DNA of 64,000 nt, taken from assembly GCA_902784475.1 (NCBI GenBank), contig CACZUX010000019.1, positions 1 through 64,000 of the forward strand, written 5' to 3'. The DNA is from an uncultured Bacteroidales bacterium (GTDB lineage Bacteria > Bacteroidota > Bacteroidia > Bacteroidales > Bacteroidaceae). The translations under genes were made by a program, and so were the position numbers. Positions within the stretch are counted from its first letter, which is position 1. Every line of letters starts with the position of its first letter. Under the pieces are notes generated by a model. That model ran no database searches. It worked only from the letters and a program-made list of their open reading frames with translations, and was not told the DNA's origin. Positions 19,293 through 26,411 of the stretch are shown here, piece after piece.

Positions 19293-20585
19293 ATGAGCAC
19301 ACAAAACAACTACCGATTCGAGACTCTTCAGCTCCATGTGGGGCAGCCCAATCACGATCTGCCCTCCGACGCCCGTGCGGTGCCCATCTATCAGACCACC
19401 AGCTACGTGTTCCGAAACTCGCAGCACGCCGCCGACCGTTTCGGCCTGCGTGACGCCGGCAACATCTACGGCCGTCTGACCAACTCCACGCAGGGCGTCT
19501 TCGAAGACCGCGTGGCCGCCCTCGAAGGCGGTGTGGCCGGTCTGGCCGTTGCCAGCGGCGCCGCTGCCATCACTTATGCGCTGCAGAACATCCTGCAGGC
19601 CGGAGACCACCTCGTGGCTGCCGACAACCTCTACGGCGGCAGCTACAACCTCATCACCCACACGCTCTCGGGTCAGGGTGTGAGCAACTCCATCGTCAAC
19701 GTGAACGACCTCAAGGCCCTCGAAGCCGCCATCCGGCCCGAGACGAAGGCCGTCTTCGCCGAGACCTTCGGCAACCCCAACAGCGACGTGCTCGATATCG
19801 AAGGCGTCGCCGCCGTAGCCCACCGTCACGGCCTGCCCCTCATCGTGGACAACACGTTCGGCACGCCCTACGTCATCCGACCCCTGGAGCACGGCGCCGA
19901 CATTGTGGTGCACTCCGCCACCAAGTTCCTCGGCGGTCACGGCACCTCACTGGGCGGCGTCATCGTGGACGGCGGCAAGTTCGACTGGAAGGCCAACGCC
20001 GACAAGTTCCCCACGCTGGCCAAGCCCGATCCCTCGTATCACGGCATCGTGTTTGCCGACGCCGTCGGTGCTGCCGCCTACGTTACCCGCATTCGTGCGG
20101 TGTTGCTGCGCGACACCGGTGCCGCCATCTCGCCCTTCAACGCCTTCATCCTGCTGCAGGGTGTGGAGACGCTGAGCCTGCGCGTGGAGCGTCACGTGGA
20201 GAACGCCCTCAAGGTGGTGGACTTCCTCTCCAAGCACCCCAAGGTGGCCCGCGTCAACCATCCCGCACTGGCCTCGCACCATGACCACGCGCTCTACACG
20301 AAATACTTCCCCAAGGGTGCCGGTTCCATCTTCACCTTCGAGATTAAGGGCGGACAGGAAGAGGCCTGGAAGTTTATCGACGCGCTGCAGATCTTCTCGC
20401 TGCTGGCCAACGTGGCCGACGTGAAGAGCCTGGTGATTCACCCCTACACGACGACCCACTCGCAGCTGTCGCCCGAGGAGCTTGCCGAGCAGCACATCAC
20501 CCCCGCCACCGTGCGCCTCTCCATCGGCACGGAGCACATCGACGACATCATCGACGACCTGAAGCAGGCGCTGGACAAAATTTGA
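19293..20585 (+). CDS. metY: O-acetylhomoserine sulfhydrylase
   Basis: The protein has 430 aa and is a PLP enzyme of the Cys/Met metabolism family. It makes homocysteine from O-acetylhomoserine and sulfide. The start YRFETLQLHVGQ and the segment ARAVPIYQTTSYVF are typical of MetY rather than cystathionine gamma-synthase. The PLP lysine is Lys211 in HSATKFLGGHG. The ATG at 19293 is the first after the promoter. cysK follows, giving a two-gene sulfur-assimilation unit. The stop codon lies in the first unit of a heptamer repeat. Confidence 0.93.
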   Translation: MSTQNNYRFETLQLHVGQPNHDLPSDARAVPIYQTTSYVFRNSQHAADRFGLRDAGNIYGRLTNSTQGVFEDRVAALEGGVAGLAVASGAAAITYALQNILQAGDHLVAADNLYGGSYNLITHTLSGQGVSNSIVNVNDLKALEAAIRPETKAVFAETFGNPNSDVLDIEGVAAVAHRHGLPLIVDNTFGTPYVIRPLEHGADIVVHSATKFLGGHGTSLGGVIVDGGKFDWKANADKFPTLAKPDPSYHGIVFADAVGAAAYVTRIRAVLLRDTGAAISPFNAFILLQGVETLSLRVERHVENALKVVDFLSKHPKVARVNHPALASHHDHALYTKYFPKGAGSIFTFEIKGGQEEAWKFIDALQIFSLLANVADVKSLVIHPYTTTHSQLSPEELAEQHITPATVRLSIGTEHIDDIIDDLKQALDKI

Positions 20586-20617
20586 TAATTGATAATTGAT
20601 AATTGAAAATTGACAAT
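20583..20617 (+). repeat. Five tandem heptamers (TGATAAT type)
   Basis: The units are TGATAAT three times, then TGAAAAT and TGACAAT, with no gaps. The first unit contains the metY stop codon. The array fills most of the 55-bp metY-cysK gap. Two other five-unit heptamer arrays occur in this window. Confidence 0.85.
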
Positions 20618-20640
20618 TAAATTATAACAGGAAAACGACT

Positions 20641-21588
20641 ATGGCAAAGATTGCAAAAAAACTGACTGAGCTCGTCGGCAATACGCCGCTCTTGGAGCTC
20701 GGCAAGTATTCACAGGAGAAGGGTCTCGAGACGCCCGTCATCGCTAAAGTAGAGTATTTCAACCCCGGCGGCAGCGTGAAAGACCGCATCGCTCTGTCCA
20801 TGATCGAGGACGCTGAGAAGAAGGGGCTCCTCAAGCCCGGTGCCACCATCATCGAGCCCACCAGCGGCAACACCGGTGTGGGTTTGGCTCTGGTGTCGGC
20901 CGTGAAGGGCTACAAGCTCATCCTCACGATGCCCGAGACGATGAGCGTGGAGCGTCGCAACCTGGTGAAGGCCTACGGCGCAGAGGTGCGTCTGACCTCC
21001 GGCAAGGACGGCATGCCCGGCGCCATCCGCGCCGCCAAGGAGCTCAAGGAGAGCATCCCCGGCAGCATCATCCTGCAGCAGTTTGAGAACGCCGCCAACC
21101 CCGCACGTCACTATGCCACCACCGGCCCCGAAATCTGGGAGCAGACCGGCGGCGAGGTGGACATCTTCGTGGCTGGCGTAGGCACCGGCGGCACCGTCAG
21201 CGGTGTGGGTAAATATCTCAAGGAAAAGAAGCCTGGCGTCAGGGTGATTGCCGTGGAGCCCAAGTCCTCCCCCGTGCTCAACGGCGGACAGAGCGGCCCC
21301 CACAAGATACAGGGCATCGGTGCCGGCTTCGTGCCCGCCACCTACAATGCCGGCGTGGTGGACGAGGTGTTTGATGTAGAAAATGACGACGCCATCCGCA
21401 CGGGACGTCAGCTGGCCAAGAGTGAAGGCCTGCTGGTGGGCATTTCGGCCGGAGCAGCCGCTTTTGCTGCCGCCGAAATTGCCAGGCATCCGGAAAACAA
21501 GGGGAAGAAGGTCGTGGTGCTTCTGCCCGACACGGGCGAGCGCTATCTCTCTACCGTGCTCTATGCTTTCGAGGACTATCCTCTCTGA
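20641..21588 (+). CDS. cysK: Cysteine synthase A (O-acetylserine sulfhydrylase)
   Basis: The protein has 315 aa. It makes L-cysteine from O-acetylserine and sulfide. The PLP lysine is Lys47 in NPGGSVKDRIA. Also present are the substrate loop TSGNTGVGLAL, the phosphate-binding GTGGTVSGVG and the C-terminal VGISAGAAA. It is paired with metY, and a strong terminator follows. Confidence 0.96.
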   Translation: MAKIAKKLTELVGNTPLLELGKYSQEKGLETPVIAKVEYFNPGGSVKDRIALSMIEDAEKKGLLKPGATIIEPTSGNTGVGLALVSAVKGYKLILTMPETMSVERRNLVKAYGAEVRLTSGKDGMPGAIRAAKELKESIPGSIILQQFENAANPARHYATTGPEIWEQTGGEVDIFVAGVGTGGTVSGVGKYLKEKKPGVRVIAVEPKSSPVLNGGQSGPHKIQGIGAGFVPATYNAGVVDEVFDVENDDAIRTGRQLAKSEGLLVGISAGAAAFAAAEIARHPENKGKKVVVLLPDTGERYLSTVLYAFEDYPL

Positions 21589-21617
21589 CCGGCCGTCTGT
21601 TTGACTCTTGTTTCAGG

Positions 21618-21662
21618 AATGTCTGCGTCGCCGGGAGGCGCTGCAGACATTCTTCTTTTTCA
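21618..21662 (+). terminator. Rho-independent terminator after cysK
   Basis: The stem AATGTCTGC / GCAGACATT (9 bp) continues through a gt/ct internal loop into CGCC-ggga-GGCG and is followed by CTTCTTTTTC. It also ends the space before the convergent STAS gene. Confidence 0.88.
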
Positions 21663-21965
21663 TCACTCTATGTCGAAGAGGTTGCAGAAGCCGCTCAGGC
21701 GGAAGATCTCCTTCACGTCTTCGCGCAGATGCGTGATGGTCACGGCGCCGCCGTGCTGCTCGCTGTTGCGCTTGAGCTGCATGAAGAAGCGCAGGCCCGA
21801 GGAGCTGATGTACTCCAGCTCGCTGCAGTCCACGGTGACGGGGCGATCGGTCAAAGCAACGATTTCGTTCAGGTGGTCGCTCATTTCGGTGGTGGCTAAG
21901 GTGTCGAATTCGCCGATGAGGGCCACCGTGGCCCCATCGTCGTGTGTCTGGATGTTGATTTTCAT
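21663..21965 (-). CDS. STAS-domain anti-sigma factor antagonist (RsbV/SpoIIAA-like)
   Basis: The protein has 100 aa, a lone STAS domain. The conserved loop ELEYISSSGLRFFMQLK carries the phosphorylatable serine, Ser55 by alignment with SpoIIAA. In partner switching, the dephosphorylated protein binds the kinase/anti-sigma partner. It is the last gene of the seven-gene minus-strand unit, 15 bp after a phosphatase/kinase fusion, its likely partner. No sigma factor gene is seen nearby, so the output target may be non-transcriptional. Confidence 0.88.
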   Translation of the reverse strand: MKINIQTHDDGATVALIGEFDTLATTEMSDHLNEIVALTDRPVTVDCSELEYISSSGLRFFMQLKRNSEQHGGAVTITHLREDVKEIFRLSGFCNLFDIE

Positions 21966-21980
21966 GTTGCTTGTGTTGGT

Positions 21981-24032
21981 TTAGATTGTGTATGTTTTGG
22001 TCATGCTCAGGATGTTCTGCCCGTCGTCGCTGCGACGGTAGCTGACGTCGTCCATCAGATTTGTGTAAAAGTAGATGCCCAGTCCGCCCTCGCGGCGTGC
22101 ATCGATGCTGCCGCTGACGTCGGCCTCGGGCCGGGCTGTCGGGTCGAAGGGCGCGCCGCTGTCGCTGAGTGTCAGCGCGATGTGACGCCCGTCGGCGTCG
22201 CTGGAGGCCGTGATGTTCAGCGTGATGAGGCCGCTGGTGCCTTCGGGATAGGCGTAGTTGATGACGTTGACCAGCGCCTCCTCCAGAGCCAGATTCATCT
22301 CGCGTGTCTGCTTGGAAGTGAGGCCGATGGCATCACAGTATTCGCCCAGCAGCGTCTTGGCCCGTGTCAGTTCGGAGAGCGTGTTGGAGAGGGTGAGGGA
22401 AGGATGCTGCGCCGGTGCGTTGTTGGTGACGCACATCACGGCCATGTCGTCGGCCTGAGCCTGTCCCTCAGCGAAGCGGCAGGTGGCCTCGAGGATGCGG
22501 TTGGCCGTGTCGGCCGCCGTCTCGCCGGAGCGCTCCGCAACGATGTCGTGCAGGCGCTGGAGGCCCATCAGCTGGTGCTGCGCACTGCGCGCCTCGGTGA
22601 TGCCGTCGGTGTAGAGCACCAGAGACGAGCCCTCGGGGAAGAGGCAGCTGTGGCGGTGGAAGCGGTAGTCCGCCTGGAATCCGATGGGGATGTCGGGCTC
22701 AATATCCATCACGCGGCCGTCGAGCAGCGGAGGATTGTGGCCGGCACAGCAGTAGCTCAGCAGCCCGTGACGGCGATCGAGCCGGCCCACGAAGGCGGTG
22801 ACAAACATCATGCCGGGATTGTGTTCGGAGAGCAGGCTGTTGAGCTCGCCGACGATTTCATCGGGCGCGCTGCAGCGGCGTACGGCGCTGCGGAAGAGCG
22901 TGACGGTGGTGCCCATCATCATGGCGGCCGAGACGCCCTTGCCCGACACGTCGCCCACGATGAACCAGAGCATGCCGTCCTTCTCGAAGAAGTCGTAGAG
23001 GTCGCCGCCCACATCCTTCATGGGCATGAGGCGGGCGGAGAGGCCCTCGGGGAAGTCGGTGCGCAGGATGCCCATCTGGATGTTGTGGGCCACCTTCATC
23101 TCGCTCTGTATCATGCGCTGGTTTTCCTCCGCCTCGTCCAGGCGGGACATGTCGCGGATGTTGCGCCGCACGATGTAGAGAATCAGCACGATGCAAATCA
23201 GCAACAGGATGAACATGACGACATCCACCAGCAGCGTCTCGCCGTAGATGGCGCTTTGGGGGCAGGAGAGTATCACCTGCATGTTGTAGTTGCCGACCTT
23301 CATGCTGTCGGTGAAGCAATTATCGGGGATGGCAAGCGATGTGCCGGAGGTCACCAGCACGTTGCCGGCCACGTCAATCAGACGGCACACGCTGCCCTTG
23401 TAAGGCTCCGCCTCCTTGAGGATGCCTTCCAGCCAGTCCAGCGTGACGTCTATGGCAATCACGCCGACGGGGCGGTCCTCGTCATCGTGAATCGGCAGGG
23501 AGAATGTGCTCACATAGCGTCCCCCGTATTCCTCAACGTAATACGGGCGGACCCATCGGCCGCGATTTCTGTCGGCGATGATGCCCTCGCGATACCATTC
23601 CAGCTTGAAATAGTCGTGTTGTGGGCCCCCGGCCTGTTCGTCGACAATCTTGTCGCCGACGCGATGGCTGACGAGTTCAAACCAATGGCCCTTCTCTGGG
23701 AAATAGTCCGGCTCGAAGGCGATGCAGACGGCCATCACGTTGGGGTAGTTCTTCAGCATGCCGCGGGTGAGAACGGTGAGGCTGTCGGGGTGGTGCAGCA
23801 TGCGCAGGACGGCGGGCCTCAGCACGTTGGCTGCGTTCCCGGCGTCGTAGAGTTCGAAGAAGAGTTGCTGCTCCACGATGCGAAGCTCGCGCTGCATCAG
23901 CTGGTGCGCCACATCCTCGTCTTTACTGACTTCGATGAAATATTGCACCCCCAGGGCCACGATGATGACCGTCATGATGAGCAGGACGCTCAGTTTGTCG
24001 CTTTTCGGCATGGAGGGCAGTTTTATCTTCAT
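21981..24032 (-). CDS. Membrane sensor with fused PP2C (SpoIIE/RsbU) phosphatase and RsbW-like HATPase domains
   Basis: The protein has 683 aa. TM1 (about 13-31) and TM2 (about 265-288) enclose a Cache-like periplasmic sensor. A short coiled coil leads to a SpoIIE-type PP2C domain (about 310-535) with metal ligands in DVGGD (Asp344), GDVSGKG (Asp361), DGITEA (Asp476) and DD528-529. A C-terminal GHKL/HATPase domain (about 545-683) has an N-box (EEALVNVINYAY), a G1 box (DSGAPFD) and a G2 box (GGLG). All key residues look intact. The chain therefore combines phosphatase and kinase modules for the adjacent STAS protein, apparently under control of an external signal. Confidence 0.9.
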   Translation of the reverse strand: MKIKLPSMPKSDKLSVLLIMTVIIVALGVQYFIEVSKDEDVAHQLMQRELRIVEQQLFFELYDAGNAANVLRPAVLRMLHHPDSLTVLTRGMLKNYPNVMAVCIAFEPDYFPEKGHWFELVSHRVGDKIVDEQAGGPQHDYFKLEWYREGIIADRNRGRWVRPYYVEEYGGRYVSTFSLPIHDDEDRPVGVIAIDVTLDWLEGILKEAEPYKGSVCRLIDVAGNVLVTSGTSLAIPDNCFTDSMKVGNYNMQVILSCPQSAIYGETLLVDVVMFILLLICIVLILYIVRRNIRDMSRLDEAEENQRMIQSEMKVAHNIQMGILRTDFPEGLSARLMPMKDVGGDLYDFFEKDGMLWFIVGDVSGKGVSAAMMMGTTVTLFRSAVRRCSAPDEIVGELNSLLSEHNPGMMFVTAFVGRLDRRHGLLSYCCAGHNPPLLDGRVMDIEPDIPIGFQADYRFHRHSCLFPEGSSLVLYTDGITEARSAQHQLMGLQRLHDIVAERSGETAADTANRILEATCRFAEGQAQADDMAVMCVTNNAPAQHPSLTLSNTLSELTRAKTLLGEYCDAIGLTSKQTREMNLALEEALVNVINYAYPEGTSGLITLNITASSDADGRHIALTLSDSGAPFDPTARPEADVSGSIDARREGGLGIYFYTNLMDDVSYRRSDDGQNILSMTKTYTI

Positions 24033-24044
24033 CTTGCAGTGTTT

Positions 24045-24623
24045 TTACAGGGCGTGATGGTCTATCGCCTCCTGAATTTCGTCTTTGGCCTTCTGTTGCT
24101 GTGACTCCCCGGGATCTTCCGTGTAGTAGCCCTTCTGTGAGGAGAGGCCGTCAACGTAGTCGCGTGCAGTGATGCCCTTCTCGTTCTGATGGTGCCACAG
24201 CTCTTCGTAGTCGTGGTTGTAGTCGGCGCTGGGCACCACGTTGGTGTCGAACTGCATCTCGATGCACGAACTGTCGGCGAAGTTGCCGTAGCAATAGACG
24301 TAGTGGTGGACGTAGCCCGTATTTTTGATGGTGTTAAACTCCAGATGGACGAAGCCTTTCTTGTGGGGCAGAACCACGATGGGCAGCTCGTCGCGGGGCA
24401 CCAGACAGCCGCAGGAGGTCTGTATCTCCTGAATGAAGAGCGGGTGCTTGGAGACGTTTTCCACCTCATAGGTGACGCCCATCATTTCGCCCTGAATCAC
24501 GGGGTAGTAGTGGCGGACAGGGTCCGTAACGATGACGGAGACGGGATGCAGCTGCTTCTTGCACGCGGAGAGCGCCACAAGCGCCACAAGAAGGAAGGCG
24601 GTGAAACGGACAAGACGGATCAT
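24045..24623 (-). CDS. DUF1573 lipoprotein
   Basis: The protein has 192 aa. The signal sequence ends in the lipobox LSAC (Cys21), so it is lipid-anchored. The body is an Ig-like DUF1573 domain with the characteristic IQTSCGCLVP motif (Cys71, Cys73) and HKKGFVHLEFNTIKNTGY. The C-terminal third is polar and probably helical. Its position between the DUF4838 lipoprotein and the sensor phosphatase suggests a periplasmic assembly or sensing role in the polysaccharide unit. Its molecular function is unknown. Confidence 0.82.
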   Translation of the reverse strand: MIRLVRFTAFLLVALVALSACKKQLHPVSVIVTDPVRHYYPVIQGEMMGVTYEVENVSKHPLFIQEIQTSCGCLVPRDELPIVVLPHKKGFVHLEFNTIKNTGYVHHYVYCYGNFADSSCIEMQFDTNVVPSADYNHDYEELWHHQNEKGITARDYVDGLSSQKGYYTEDPGESQQQKAKDEIQEAIDHHAL

Positions 24624-24649
24624 GGGGAGCGGAGGTATAAGCAGTCGGT

Positions 24650-26380
24650 TTAATAGGCCTCGATTTCATCGATGGCCATAGTGTGAACTTCGGGGTTGCG
24701 GAAGAAACGCAAGACCAGCGTGCCGTGTTCGGCCCAGGCGGGCACGTCGAACTCCACCGTGGTGCGTCCCGAGGGCGCCAGGACGGGCGAGGGCACCATG
24801 CTGGCAATCTCGCGTCCGCCCGAGGACAGGGTGACGCGCAGAGGCAGGGCGATGCGGAACTGGATGTTGGTCGTGAGGCCCACACGCACGCGGCGGTAGC
24901 GACGGCCTGCAGGCAGCGCGATGTTGAGCGAGGGGTCGGCCGAGGAGAGCAGCTGGCCGCAATGGTAGTTGCTAGGCAGTCCGGCCATGCCGTCGGTGAG
25001 CACGGACAGATCGCTATAGTCCTCGTCCAGTCGGCTGAGGGCCGTGAGCGGCTGGTGGAGCAGGAGGTTGCCCTTCTGCCCGGAGCAGAGGTCGAGCATC
25101 TGCTTGTAGTCGCTGATGTAGCTGTCCACCGTCCAATACGACTCGCTGTAGATGCGGGTCTTCCAGATCTTGCCGTTCATGTTGACGACGGAGACGTCGT
25201 CGATGCTGTCGAGGCGCGCCAGCAGCGCGCGTGCTTTGTCAACTTCCTCCGGCGTGATGCCCTCCAGACGCATCAGTTCGAGTCGCGTCAGCGTGACGGC
25301 GCGCAGGATGCGGTTGACGCCGGAGCATTCGCTGCCTGTGGTCGAGGCGGCCAGTCGCTCCATCTTGCCGTAGAAATCGGCGGCTGCCACACCGTCGTAT
25401 AGGGGCAGGATGCGGCCGGTGGAGACAACGTAGTCTTCCTGCTCCATCCGGAAGTGCGCCAGCGTCTCTCCCGCATTGGGGAACAGTCGGCGGCAGGTCT
25501 CTGTGAGCACTTCACGCCAATCGGCGTCGGGCGAAGAGAGCAGGGCGGCCAGCACGTAGGTGTTGATGCGGTTGTAGGTGCTGTAGTCGTGGCCGCTGCC
25601 GTTGAGGAAAACACCGTTCACGCCCGAGCGGGCATAGAGTTGCAGACGGCGTTGCATGACGGTGTAGATGGGGAAGGGTGTGTAGTAGTCGTCGAAGTTG
25701 TTGATGTAGTCCCACACATAGACGTTGCGGCACATGCTGCTCCAGTCCTTCAGAAGCTGCTCAAACTTCTGCTCCTGAGGCGTCTCGGCGGCAGAGAGCG
25801 GATAGTCCATCGCGCTGACGAGCACGCCGACGTTGTCGGGAAGGGGCGCCTTCGGCAGCTGCTTTGTGGTGAGGTAATACGAGGTGAAGAACGTGTGCTT
25901 GGGATAGTTCCCGGCGAGTTTGTCCAGAAGGGCAAACACGGCGGGCGAGGCGTCGGTCGGGGTGCATCCCAGCTCGCGGCAGCGCGCGCACTGGCAGACG
26001 ATGTCGTTGTCGTTGGGCAGGATGGCAAAGCGCTGCGGGTTGTTTGCGCCGTACTCCTCGTCGATAAACTTGGAGATGTAGATCAGCAGCTGCGGCGAGG
26101 AGAAGCAGAACTGCTTCTTGACGGTGTTGCCGCCGACGTTGGCGTAGATGCTGTTGGAGTGGTGTTCGGGCACCACCCTGGAGAGGTTGTGCCCCCAGAT
26201 GGCCCAGTCGCGGTCCACACAGTTGAGCCCCAGCTCCTTTTCGTCGCACATGAAGCTGTAGGGCAGATAAATCTCGCGGTAGTCAAACGTCTCGTCGTTG
26301 GCCGTGGCCGGCATCCGGTGGCAGGCATAGATGACGGCCATCGTCAGGAGGAATAAAACGGGACGGCAGATGCGTTTCAT
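24650..26380 (-). CDS. DUF4838-type lipoprotein, probable glycoside hydrolase
   Basis: The protein has 576 aa. A lipobox VIYAC gives lipid attachment at Cys20. The middle looks like a TIM-barrel hydrolase of the DUF4838 group, with a cysteine cluster VCQCARCRELGC (Cys129, 131, 134, 139), then FFTSYYLTT, YVWDYINNFDDYY and VNGVFLNGSGHDYSTYN. A beta-sandwich domain ends the protein. By position, directly after the exporter gene, it may play the part of BcsZ or the PgaB/PelA hydrolases. The family name is from memory, and the substrate is unknown. Confidence 0.65.
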   Translation of the reverse strand: MKRICRPVLFLLTMAVIYACHRMPATANDETFDYREIYLPYSFMCDEKELGLNCVDRDWAIWGHNLSRVVPEHHSNSIYANVGGNTVKKQFCFSSPQLLIYISKFIDEEYGANNPQRFAILPNDNDIVCQCARCRELGCTPTDASPAVFALLDKLAGNYPKHTFFTSYYLTTKQLPKAPLPDNVGVLVSAMDYPLSAAETPQEQKFEQLLKDWSSMCRNVYVWDYINNFDDYYTPFPIYTVMQRRLQLYARSGVNGVFLNGSGHDYSTYNRINTYVLAALLSSPDADWREVLTETCRRLFPNAGETLAHFRMEQEDYVVSTGRILPLYDGVAAADFYGKMERLAASTTGSECSGVNRILRAVTLTRLELMRLEGITPEEVDKARALLARLDSIDDVSVVNMNGKIWKTRIYSESYWTVDSYISDYKQMLDLCSGQKGNLLLHQPLTALSRLDEDYSDLSVLTDGMAGLPSNYHCGQLLSSADPSLNIALPAGRRYRRVRVGLTTNIQFRIALPLRVTLSSGGREIASMVPSPVLAPSGRTTVEFDVPAWAEHGTLVLRFFRNPEVHTMAIDEIEAY

Positions 26381-26411
26381 AACGGTATGTTTTGATGTTA
26401 ATATTCGGGGT

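Noticed and set aside
21942..24104. 720-codon plus-strand frame opposite the STAS and phosphatase genes
   Set aside because: The minus strand encodes recognisable STAS, PP2C and HATPase motifs. The plus translation is compositionally odd and motif-free.
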